A stretch of 64,000 nucleotides of DNA from Clostridia bacterium (GTDB lineage Bacteria > Bacillota > Clostridia > Christensenellales > Aristaeellaceae), in the NCBI GenBank assembly GCA_017524725.1, contig JAFXUZ010000028.1, positions 1 through 64,000 on the forward strand, written 5' to 3'. Numbering within the stretch: position 1 is the first letter of the stretch; every line of letters begins with the position of its first letter. The position numbers and the translations under genes were made by a program. Positions 50,329 through 57,214 of the stretch are shown here, in pieces. The notes under the pieces were generated by a model, which had not been told where the DNA came from, searched no databases, and saw nothing but the letters and a program-made list of their open reading frames with translations.

Positions 50329-52494
50329 ATGGATACCTGGCTTTTGCAGAAGGAAGGCTTCAATGTTCAGGATGCCGCAGTCGACGGCAGCCGTTTTCTA
50401 TGCGCCAACGGCTATATGGGCCTGCGGGGTGTGCCCGAGGAGGCGAGCAGCGCCTTGTTCCCGGCCGTCACCCTGGCGGGGGTCTATGATCAGAACGGGG
50501 ATCGTTGGCGTGAGCCTGTCAATGCGCCGAATTGCCTGTACATCCGGGCAGATTTCAATGGGCTGCCGCTGTCCGTCGAAAAAACACAGGTCCAGGCCCA
50601 TCGTACGGCGCTGGATTACCGCTATGGAATATATTCCCGGGAAACGGATTTCGGAGAGGTCCGGGTATCAAGCCGCCGATATGTTTCCATGGCGTCGGCG
50701 CACCTCCTTGCGGATGAATATCGCCTGGTTTTCTTTCGGGACGGCGAGCTGACCCTTCAGGCGGGTATCAGCACCGACATCTGGGACATCAACGGCCCCC
50801 ATCTTTTTGATTTCCGGCACAGTGAGGGCGAAACGCTGGTCACGACCTGCCTTACGGGTCAGAACAGGATCGCTGTGGCCGCCGCGCAGTGCGTCCGGAC
50901 GGATTTTGAAGCGCCGGAAAGCCTGCGGAAGGACGAAACCGGAATATTTCGTGTTTTCAGGCGTATTGTAAAAAAGGATGAAACGTTGACCCTGTGGGTA
51001 TTTTCCGCTGTATATACGTCAATAGATGATCCCGCACCTGCCGACGCCGCGCAAAGGTGCTGCGCTCAGGCAATGGCAGCGGGTTTTGATGCATGTTTAC
51101 AGGCGCACAAGGATGCATGGGAAGATATTTGGGCTCGTTCCGAAGTGATGATGGAAGGAAATGAGGAAGCTGCCCTGGCCCTGCACGCCAGCCAGTATCA
51201 TCTGAACTGCGTGGCTCCCCGGCATGCTCAAAACATGTCCATCCCCGCCAGGGGCCTGTCGGGGCAAACCTACAAGGGAGCCGTCTTTTGGGATTCGGAG
51301 ATCTTTTTCTTTCCCATGTTCGTATACACACAGCCGGTCATCGCCAGGTCTTTGCTGCGCTATCGTATAGAAACGCTGCAAGGCGCTTTGAAAAAGGCGG
51401 CGGAATACGGCTATCGGGGGGCCTTTTACGCCTGGGAAAGCCAGGAGGGCGGCATCGAGGGCTGTACCAACTTCAATGTGGTGGACGTGTTCACACACCG
51501 TCCCGTGCGTACCTATTTCAGGGACAAGCAGATCCACATCAGCGCCGACATCACCTATGCCCTGCGAAGCTACTGGGAGATCACCGGGGACCGCTCGCTG
51601 CTAATGGAGGGCGGGGCACGGGTGATCCTGGAATGCGCCCGGTTTTACCTGTCCCGGGCCAATGCCCGCGTAGATTCCGATGAAGTGGACTTTGCCGATG
51701 TGATCGGCCCCGATGAATACCATGAGCGGGTCACCAATAACGCTTTCACGAACATGATGATCCTGCACTGCATGGAAAGCGCGCTGATGCTCAGGGACAT
51801 TTTTGCCGATCGGGAGGCATGGTTCGATCGCCTGCTGAAGGAAATGGATTATGAAAACGATTGGGCGCTGCTGGATCGGGTACGCGGCCGCGTCAGGCAA
51901 AGCAGAAAACAGGATGGCGTGATCGAACAATTCGACGGATACTTCGAACTGGAAGACTGCTCCATGGAGACTGTACGCAGCCGTCTGCGGGATCCCCGGG
52001 AATACTGGGGCGGCGATCATGGAGTGGCAGGAACCACGCAGATCATCAAGCAGGCCGATGTGATCGCCCTGATGGCTCTGCTGCCGGAGAGGTTTACCGA
52101 TGATCAGGTGGCTGTCAACTGGGATTATTACGAACCCCGTACCGAACATGGCTCTAGCCTGTCAGCCTGCATGTACGCCCTGACCGCCTGCCGCACAGGG
52201 AAGACGGACAAAGCGTGGGAACTGTTTATGAAAACTGCCGGGATCGACGTGACGGGCGGTGGCAAACAATGGGCGGGAGAGATCTACATCGGCGGCACCC
52301 ATCCGGCATCCAACGGCGGTGCCTGGATGATCGCCGCCCTGGGATTCGCCGGATTGCGCATAAAGAACGGGGGGCTGACTCTTGTTCCCCGTCTGCCCCG
52401 TCAGATCGATCGACTGTCTTTCCCCGTTACAGTCAATGGGCAGGATTACCGGGTCGAAGTGGCACGCGATGGCGGCAGGATCAGGCAGTTGTAA
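50329..52494 (+). CDS. GH65 family glycoside phosphorylase (second copy, kojibiose/nigerose-type)
   Basis: 721 residues. WLLQKEGFNVQDAAVDGSRFLCANGYMGLRG opens the beta-sandwich. The barrel has RGLSGQTYKGAVFWDSEIFFFPMF, YGYRGAFYAWESQEGG, the acid region DVIGPDEYHERVTNNAFTN and the phosphate site YYEPRTEHGSSLSAC. These segments look most like kojibiose and nigerose phosphorylases. It is clearly a different subgroup from the copy upstream, so the pair probably handles two linkages or an oligomer and a dimer. Start ATG 50329, 8 bases after GGAGGG; the frame is open earlier but would overlap the upstream gene. Bidirectional terminator follows. Confidence 0.92.
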   Translation: MDTWLLQKEGFNVQDAAVDGSRFLCANGYMGLRGVPEEASSALFPAVTLAGVYDQNGDRWREPVNAPNCLYIRADFNGLPLSVEKTQVQAHRTALDYRYGIYSRETDFGEVRVSSRRYVSMASAHLLADEYRLVFFRDGELTLQAGISTDIWDINGPHLFDFRHSEGETLVTTCLTGQNRIAVAAAQCVRTDFEAPESLRKDETGIFRVFRRIVKKDETLTLWVFSAVYTSIDDPAPADAAQRCCAQAMAAGFDACLQAHKDAWEDIWARSEVMMEGNEEAALALHASQYHLNCVAPRHAQNMSIPARGLSGQTYKGAVFWDSEIFFFPMFVYTQPVIARSLLRYRIETLQGALKKAAEYGYRGAFYAWESQEGGIEGCTNFNVVDVFTHRPVRTYFRDKQIHISADITYALRSYWEITGDRSLLMEGGARVILECARFYLSRANARVDSDEVDFADVIGPDEYHERVTNNAFTNMMILHCMESALMLRDIFADREAWFDRLLKEMDYENDWALLDRVRGRVRQSRKQDGVIEQFDGYFELEDCSMETVRSRLRDPREYWGGDHGVAGTTQIIKQADVIALMALLPERFTDDQVAVNWDYYEPRTEHGSSLSACMYALTACRTGKTDKAWELFMKTAGIDVTGGGKQWAGEIYIGGTHPASNGGAWMIAALGFAGLRIKNGGLTLVPRLPRQIDRLSFPVTVNGQDYRVEVARDGGRIRQL

Positions 52495-52530
52495 ATAAGG
52501 AAGCCTCAACGGCTCCATTTTGAAAAAAAC

Positions 52531-52576
52531 AAAAAACAGTTCAGGGCACAGTTTGATCCGCCTTGAACTGTTTTTT
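52531..52576. terminator. bidirectional terminator between phosphorylase and LacI genes
   Basis: AAAAAACAGTTCA (52531-52543) pairs over 13 bp with TGAACTGTTTTTT (52564-52576); A- and T-tracts allow use by both converging genes. Confidence 0.88.
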
Positions 52577-52587
52577 GATCATAAGGA

Positions 52588-53604
52588 TCACTGACACGGT
52601 TTCCGTACGCTTCCACGTTCCACCAGGCGTACCGGCAGGATCACTTTTTTCTGCCCGATGGGCTCATGCTGGAGCTGCCGCATGATCATATCGGTAGCCA
52701 GGATCCCCTTCTGTTCGGCGTCCTGATGGATGGTGGTCAGGCCGGGAATGGTCAGCTGGGCAAGGTAGTTGTCGTCAAATCCGACGATGGATCTGTCCCG
52801 GGGGACCTGGACGCCCCTTTCGCTGAGCCCCGCCATAATACCCGCGGCCAAAAGATCGGCAGAGGCGAAAATACCGGTGATCTCCGGCCTTTCGCTCAGA
52901 ACATGTCCCAGCTTTTTGCCTTCCTCCACGGTGATCTCCTGGGTGAAGATCAGTTTGGGATCGAAAGGCAGGCCGAATTCAGCCAAAGCCTGGCGGTACC
53001 CCTGCAGGCGCTTTTCGATGACTCCGCCGGAACGGATGGAGGGGGAGGCAAACGCAATTTTCTGGTGTCCCATTTCCAAAAGATGACGGGTGGCGATATA
53101 TCCGCCCTTTTCATCCTCCAGTCCCACGCAGCATACGTCCGAATGGTCCACATAACTGTCGATGAGCACGACGGGGATGCCCAGATTCATGGCTGCATCG
53201 AAAAACGAGTCCTGAAACATGCCCGTCAGGATCAGGCCGGACAGGCGCCAGCTGCGGCTGAGGGCATCCAATTCCTCCGACGTTTCCACGGAGCGCACCA
53301 TCAGGTAATACCCTTCTTCTCTGGTCCGTTTTTCGATGCTGTCTACAAATGCGCTCAAAAAGGGGTCGCTCATGGTGCTGCCCGTGTTTTGCGGGGTCAG
53401 GTGGGTGATCACGCCGATGATAAAGGAATGATCGTTGGCCAGGGATCGCGCCGACATGCTGGGCACGTAGTGCTCACGTTCGATGATCTCCCAGATCTTT
53501 TTTACCCGCTCAGGCGAAACCCTGCTTTTACGGTTATGTACCACGTTGGAAACGGTGGTGATGCTGACGCCCGCCTCGGCAGCGATATCTTTCAAAGTGA
53601 CCAT
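52588..53604 (-). CDS. LacI-family transcriptional regulator of the sugar locus
   Basis: 338 residues. N-terminal helix-turn-helix VTLKDIAAEAGVSITTVSNVVHN with hinge helix region VPSMSARSLAND, then a type I periplasmic-binding fold for the effector: IGVITHLT, GLILTGMF, IPVVLIDSY, GHQKIAFASP, and the family end DRSIVGFDDNYLAQLTIPGLTTIHQ. The effector pocket should bind a sugar or sugar phosphate from the pathway. The three palindromes at 44600, 54504 and 54648 are the likely targets; none is seen before its own gene. Start ATG 53604 behind GCGGAGAA; the frame extends back to 53688 without homology. Confidence 0.93.
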   Translation of the reverse strand: MVTLKDIAAEAGVSITTVSNVVHNRKSRVSPERVKKIWEIIEREHYVPSMSARSLANDHSFIIGVITHLTPQNTGSTMSDPFLSAFVDSIEKRTREEGYYLMVRSVETSEELDALSRSWRLSGLILTGMFQDSFFDAAMNLGIPVVLIDSYVDHSDVCCVGLEDEKGGYIATRHLLEMGHQKIAFASPSIRSGGVIEKRLQGYRQALAEFGLPFDPKLIFTQEITVEEGKKLGHVLSERPEITGIFASADLLAAGIMAGLSERGVQVPRDRSIVGFDDNYLAQLTIPGLTTIHQDAEQKGILATDMIMRQLQHEPIGQKKVILPVRLVERGSVRKPCQ

Positions 53605-53702
53605 ACATTTCTCCGCAATAATATGTTCTGGGCCTGCGTTCCATATGCGCAGCAGTAAAAGTATAGCCGGTTTTTCGTTTTGCCGCAAGTCCGCGGAATA
53701 AA

Positions 53703-53735
53703 GAAACGGGGGCGTTCAAGCGCCCCCGCAAAACT
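53703..53735 (-). terminator. intrinsic terminator of the 53748 gene
   Basis: Minus strand CGGGGGCG...CGCCCCCG stem (53707-53714 / 53721-53728) followed by TTTCTTTATT. Confidence 0.8.
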
Positions 53736-53747
53736 GGTTTTCTCTGA

Positions 53748-54479
53748 TTATTCGGCATCCAGCTCGGCCAGGTATTCCTGGATGGGCAGATCGCCGGGTT
53801 TGCCGGTCTCGGGCAGGGTCATGCCGGCCAGGATGGTCTCACCGCTGGTGGCGTCGATGGGAGCCACAGCTTCACAGAAGGTGATCTCATCCAGCCAGAT
53901 GATGCATTTGGCGAAGGCACGGATGTGGAAGGCGTTGGTCATGCCCGGGAAACCGGAGGCTTCCAGATCGATGACCAGATCCTGCCAATCAGTGGTGATC
54001 ACGGGATGACTGCCGTCAGCCAGTACCAGGTCGGAGAAACGGGCTGAATAGAACTTGCTGTCTTCGGGATGCCAGTCCATGATCAGCTTGGCTTCTTCGC
54101 CGCCTTCTGCGCCTTTGATGCGGATGGTCAGGTATTTGCACCAGGAGATGCCGTCCAGGGCCCACATGTTCACAGCTTCGCCCCAGTTGGCCATCCAGTC
54201 GGCGGCATGGGCGAAGTAGTCAGCTTCGTCGTCATAGTCTTCGGGATCGAAGGCCTTGGGGCGATAGTCGATCTTGATGGCGCCGTCTTCGTTCTTGGCG
54301 CGGAGGTTGGCCCAGTTATCCCACCACAGGTTGGCACCGTTGGGGGCCAGCTCGGGCTTGGAGTTGGGGTCGCGATCATCGAAGTTGTCCCACAGGAAGG
54401 TTTCGCCTTCCGCCAGGGCGGGGGCGGCCACAGCCAGCAGCATCATGGCAGCCAGGAACACAGCCAGGAACTTTTTCAT
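53748..54479 (-). CDS. secreted carbohydrate-binding-like protein
   Basis: 243 residues. Signal peptide MKKFLAVFLAAMMLLAVAAPALA; mature chain acidic and Trp-rich: FLWDNFDDRD, NLWWDNWANLRAK, ADWMANWGEAVNMW, then beta strands CKYLTIRIKGAEGGEEAKLIMDW and WQDLVIDLEASGFPG, ending ECI-like IIWLDEITFCEA. This is the pattern of a jelly-roll sugar-binding module (CIA30/CBM-like), with no catalytic residues recognised. Its promoter and operator tie it to the LacI regulon, so it likely binds the target polysaccharide. Start ATG 54479 behind GGAGGAGAG. Confidence 0.75.
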   Translation of the reverse strand: MKKFLAVFLAAMMLLAVAAPALAEGETFLWDNFDDRDPNSKPELAPNGANLWWDNWANLRAKNEDGAIKIDYRPKAFDPEDYDDEADYFAHAADWMANWGEAVNMWALDGISWCKYLTIRIKGAEGGEEAKLIMDWHPEDSKFYSARFSDLVLADGSHPVITTDWQDLVIDLEASGFPGMTNAFHIRAFAKCIIWLDEITFCEAVAPIDATSGETILAGMTLPETGKPGDLPIQEYLAELDAE

Positions 54480-54503
54480 AATCTCTCCTCCTGTTTGTTG
54501 ATA

Positions 54504-54521
54504 AGGTTTAACGCTAAACCT
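54504..54521 (-). promoter_or_regulatory. LacI-type operator 2
   Basis: AGGTTTAACGCTAAACCT on the plus strand, an 18 bp near-perfect palindrome just downstream of the promoter at 54535-54563. Confidence 0.88.
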
Positions 54522-54534
54522 ATTTGATGGTTTG

Positions 54535-54563
54535 ATTATAGCATGCTCTCATATTGCTGTCAA
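54535..54563 (-). promoter_or_regulatory. consensus promoter of the secreted binding protein
   Basis: Minus strand perfect TTGACA and TATAAT with a 17-base spacer. Confidence 0.92.
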
Positions 54564-54606
54564 GTGTAAAAAATAAAAAATGTGGGAGAAATATTTCCGT
54601 TTTGTA

Positions 54607-54635
54607 TTGCCCGATCGGGTTTTTGCATGTATAAT
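54607..54635 (+). promoter_or_regulatory. promoter of the beta-helix glycosidase operon
   Basis: TTGCCC (54607-54612) and TATAAT (54630-54635), spacer 17. Confidence 0.8.
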
Positions 54636-54647
54636 ACATATTGAAAG

Positions 54648-54661
54648 GTTTAACGTTAAAC
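54648..54661 (+). promoter_or_regulatory. LacI-type operator 3
   Basis: GTTTAACGTTAAAC, a perfect 14 bp palindrome immediately after the expected transcription start. Confidence 0.9.
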
Positions 54662-54689
54662 TACTCAGCTGAGCAGGAGGAAACCGAAG

Positions 54690-56150
54690 ATGAAAAAACT
54701 GATCCTTCTTCTGACCCTGTGCCTGATGATCATCCTTGCCGCACTGCCGGCCATCAGCTTTTCTGAAAAACGGCCGACGCTTTTGACCCTGTACGAGGGC
54801 CCCAGGACCATGCGGTCCTCTCCGGATGCCTCCGTCAGCGTTAACGGATACGATCTGTTTGTGTATGATGTGATGGTAAACCATGAGCATATCTGGAACG
54901 CAAATACGCAGCCCGTCACAACGCCCATGACCTATTTTGATTTCGAGGGCAGGGCCTGTATCCGCATCGAGATGCCGGGTCTTTCCCAGCCGGTGGAAAG
55001 CGCCGTGGTGCAGCCCTATGCCTGCGGGATTACCCCGGAGGTACTCGACGGCGCGGTCAGTTTCACCATCACCGAACCGGGCCAGTACACCGTGGTGTTC
55101 AACGGCAGTGTGAACAAAGCGCTGCATATCTTCGCCAACCCTCCGGAAACGGATGTGCCTGATCCCGACGATCCCGATGTATTCTATATCGGCCCCGGCG
55201 AATGGGTGATGGACGCCATCGCCCTTCAGGATAACCAGACCCTGTATATTTCCGGCGGTGCGGTGCTTCACAGCATCATCAGCGTTGCAAACGCCAGCAA
55301 CGTGCGTATCTGCGGGCGGGGCCTCATTGACGGCAGTGATTATCCGGCATGGAATCAGGCGGGTTCCTATGCCCGGGTGCCCATCGACCTGAACCACAGC
55401 AGGAATGTTTCGGTGGAGGGCATCGGCATTGTCAATTCCAACTGCTGGAATCTGAATTCCTATTCTTCCAAAAACGTGACGATCGATAATGTGAAGATCA
55501 TTTCCGGGCGGCAGAACGGGGACGGCTTCACATTTCAATCCTGTATTGACCACACCGTTACCAACTGTTTTGCCCGCACCTGGGATGACAGTCTCGTCAT
55601 TAAGAACTACTCCGGCTCCACCAGGGGCATCACCTTTCAGAATATCCAGGTGTGGACGGACCTGGCCCAGTCCATGGAGATCGGCTATGAAACCGATAAG
55701 GGTCTGACCCTGGACCCCGAGATCAGCGACGTCCGGTTTGAAAATATCACGGTGCTTTACAACTTCCATAAACCCGTCATCAGTATCCACAACAGCGACG
55801 ACGCATTCGTCCACGATATTGTCTACCGCGGCATCGTGGTGGAAAACGCCTTTATGCAGGGCGACAACGGCAATAACAAAGAGCTGATCGAAATGACGCT
55901 GCAGAACTCTGCCTGGTCCACCGTGCGGGATGAATTCGGATCCATCGACAACGTGCTCATCGACGGACTGACCGTGATCAACACCATCGACGGCAAGGTC
56001 CCGCGCTCCCGAATGTCCGGCGTGGGGGAGGACAACATGATCACCAACGTGATACTGCGGAACGTGCGCATCCTGGGTGAACCCATCGTCACACTGAAGG
56101 AAATGAAGCTGTCTGTTGACGATTACTGTGACGGCATCGTTGTGGAGTAA
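54690..56150 (+). CDS. secreted beta-helix glycoside hydrolase (GH49/GH28-like)
   Basis: 486 residues. Signal peptide MKKLILLLTLCLMIILAALPAISF, then an N-terminal beta-sandwich of about 140 residues (LFVYDVMVNHEHIWN, CIRIEMPGL, YTVVFNGSVNKALHIFANPPETDVP) and a right-handed beta-helix (GPGEWVMDAIALQDNQTLYISGGAVL...). The acidic active-site candidates are NGDGFTF and TWDDSLVIKNY. A beta-sandwich before the helix, and the sugar context, fit GH49 (dextranase/isopullulanase) better than GH28 pectinases, but I cannot settle it. It would cut an alpha-glucan outside the cell. Start ATG 54690 behind AGGAGGAAA. Confidence 0.78.
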   Translation: MKKLILLLTLCLMIILAALPAISFSEKRPTLLTLYEGPRTMRSSPDASVSVNGYDLFVYDVMVNHEHIWNANTQPVTTPMTYFDFEGRACIRIEMPGLSQPVESAVVQPYACGITPEVLDGAVSFTITEPGQYTVVFNGSVNKALHIFANPPETDVPDPDDPDVFYIGPGEWVMDAIALQDNQTLYISGGAVLHSIISVANASNVRICGRGLIDGSDYPAWNQAGSYARVPIDLNHSRNVSVEGIGIVNSNCWNLNSYSSKNVTIDNVKIISGRQNGDGFTFQSCIDHTVTNCFARTWDDSLVIKNYSGSTRGITFQNIQVWTDLAQSMEIGYETDKGLTLDPEISDVRFENITVLYNFHKPVISIHNSDDAFVHDIVYRGIVVENAFMQGDNGNNKELIEMTLQNSAWSTVRDEFGSIDNVLIDGLTVINTIDGKVPRSRMSGVGEDNMITNVILRNVRILGEPIVTLKEMKLSVDDYCDGIVVE

Positions 56151-56166
56151 GAAAGGAGCGATCATT

Positions 56167-56766
56167 ATGAAACGAGTTTTGACGATCATCCTTGCGGCGC
56201 TGCTGCTGGCCATTCCCTGTTTTTCCGTTTGTGAAGAAGCGGAAGAGATCGAGACCATCGTGACCATCGTCACCGCTCCGGAGCAGACCCAGGCCCAGCG
56301 GCCCCCATGCTTCCCGGATCCGGCGGATGATTATATCCCCCTGCCGGAATCCGAAAACCTGGCCCAGGGCAAACCGGTCAAGTCCGGCGCCCACACCGAC
56401 GTATATGTGGATAAAAACGTCAACGACGGCAGGACAGACACTTACTGGGAGAGCAAAGGGTTCCCGGCCGAGATCACCTTTGACCTGCAGGGCTTGTACA
56501 GCGTATCCACTGTGGCGGTGTGCCTGAATCCTTCATCCATCTGGGAGCCCCGCATCCAGGAGATCGCCGTACAGGTGAGCCTGGACGGGGAATCGTTCAC
56601 CGAGGCGGCTGCACCCGTCAAATACCAGTTTGACGCAGCCACAGGGAACCGCATCCGCATCGATTTTGATCCCGCAAAGGCCGCCTTCGTCAAAATCGTT
56701 TTTACTCTCAATACTTCCTCCCGCACCGGCGGTGCCCAGGCTGCGGAGATCTGCATTTACGAGTAA
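56167..56766 (+). CDS. secreted F5/8 type C (CBM32-like) domain protein
   Basis: 199 residues. Signal peptide MKRVLTIILAALLLAIPCFS, a Glu-rich start and a Gln/Pro segment, then one discoidin-type domain: ENLAQGKPVKSG, VNDGRTDTYWESKGFPAEITFDLQGLYSVSTVAV, ending VKIVFTLNTSSRTGGAQAAEICIYE. These domains bind sugars with galactose-like or other ends. It follows the beta-helix enzyme by 16 bases, so it is probably a co-secreted binding partner rather than an enzyme. Start ATG 56167 behind AAAGGAG. Confidence 0.85.
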   Translation: MKRVLTIILAALLLAIPCFSVCEEAEEIETIVTIVTAPEQTQAQRPPCFPDPADDYIPLPESENLAQGKPVKSGAHTDVYVDKNVNDGRTDTYWESKGFPAEITFDLQGLYSVSTVAVCLNPSSIWEPRIQEIAVQVSLDGESFTEAAAPVKYQFDAATGNRIRIDFDPAKAAFVKIVFTLNTSSRTGGAQAAEICIYE

Positions 56767-56784
56767 GGCCGCCTGAAAAACCCC

Positions 56785-56818
56785 TGCTGCCGCTTCAAAG
56801 CCGGCAGCATTTTTTATT
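56785..56818 (+). terminator. intrinsic terminator ending the sugar locus
   Basis: TGCTGCCG (56785-56792) / CGGCAGCA (56802-56809), 9-base loop, then six T and ATT. Confidence 0.9.
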
Positions 56819-57214
56819 GCCGGGGATTCATATTTGAACAGGAGGGTGATATCCGCTCCGCCGACGTAATAAAGTCCGACTTTTCCCTGCGGAATGCCAG
56901 GCGGCGGAGGACGCCCATGCCGATGTGCGGAAGAGATCACCCTGAAAAAGCCGCTCTGCAGCTGCGGCGGGAAGCTGCATTTACGGAAGGCGGGAGGGCT
57001 GAGCGTTTGGAGCCTGATTAGTGTTTTTTGGACTCCCGTAAAGACAATTGAGCGCGGTAAGGGTAGACTTGACCTATGCCATGTGCTATAATACGCTTAA
57101 CGTACCAGACACCCGTGAGAGCGAAGGATCACGGCCCGTACATCACACTGCAGGGGTGGTTTTACTCGGCGCGCGGGACGTCCGGCAAGTATTTGACAAG
57201 GAAGGAAAACCAAA
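56819..57214 (+). other. intergenic region and leader of the P-ATPase
   Basis: About 400 bases with no convincing gene. An extended -10 promoter lies at 57084-57092 (TG-C-TATAAT) with a weak TAGACT -35 at 57064-57069. The roughly 115-base leader can form a hairpin CCGTGA (57112-57117) / TCACGG (57128-57133). I looked for a yybP-ykoY metal riboswitch, often found before such pumps, and did not see its conserved core. Confidence 0.45.

Noticed and set aside
54549..56273. 574-codon minus-strand frame opposite the beta-helix hydrolase
   Set aside because: Antisense shadow with Asp/His/Gly-rich repeats; the plus strand has signal peptide, ribosome site and operator.
56846..57100. Small frames between the sugar locus and the P-ATPase
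   Set aside because: No good ribosome sites and no conserved features; one contains a CSCGG motif but is too short to support.
57093..57214. Possible yybP-ykoY manganese riboswitch before the P-ATPase
   Set aside because: Expected because of the pump, but the conserved core sequence of that RNA is not visible.
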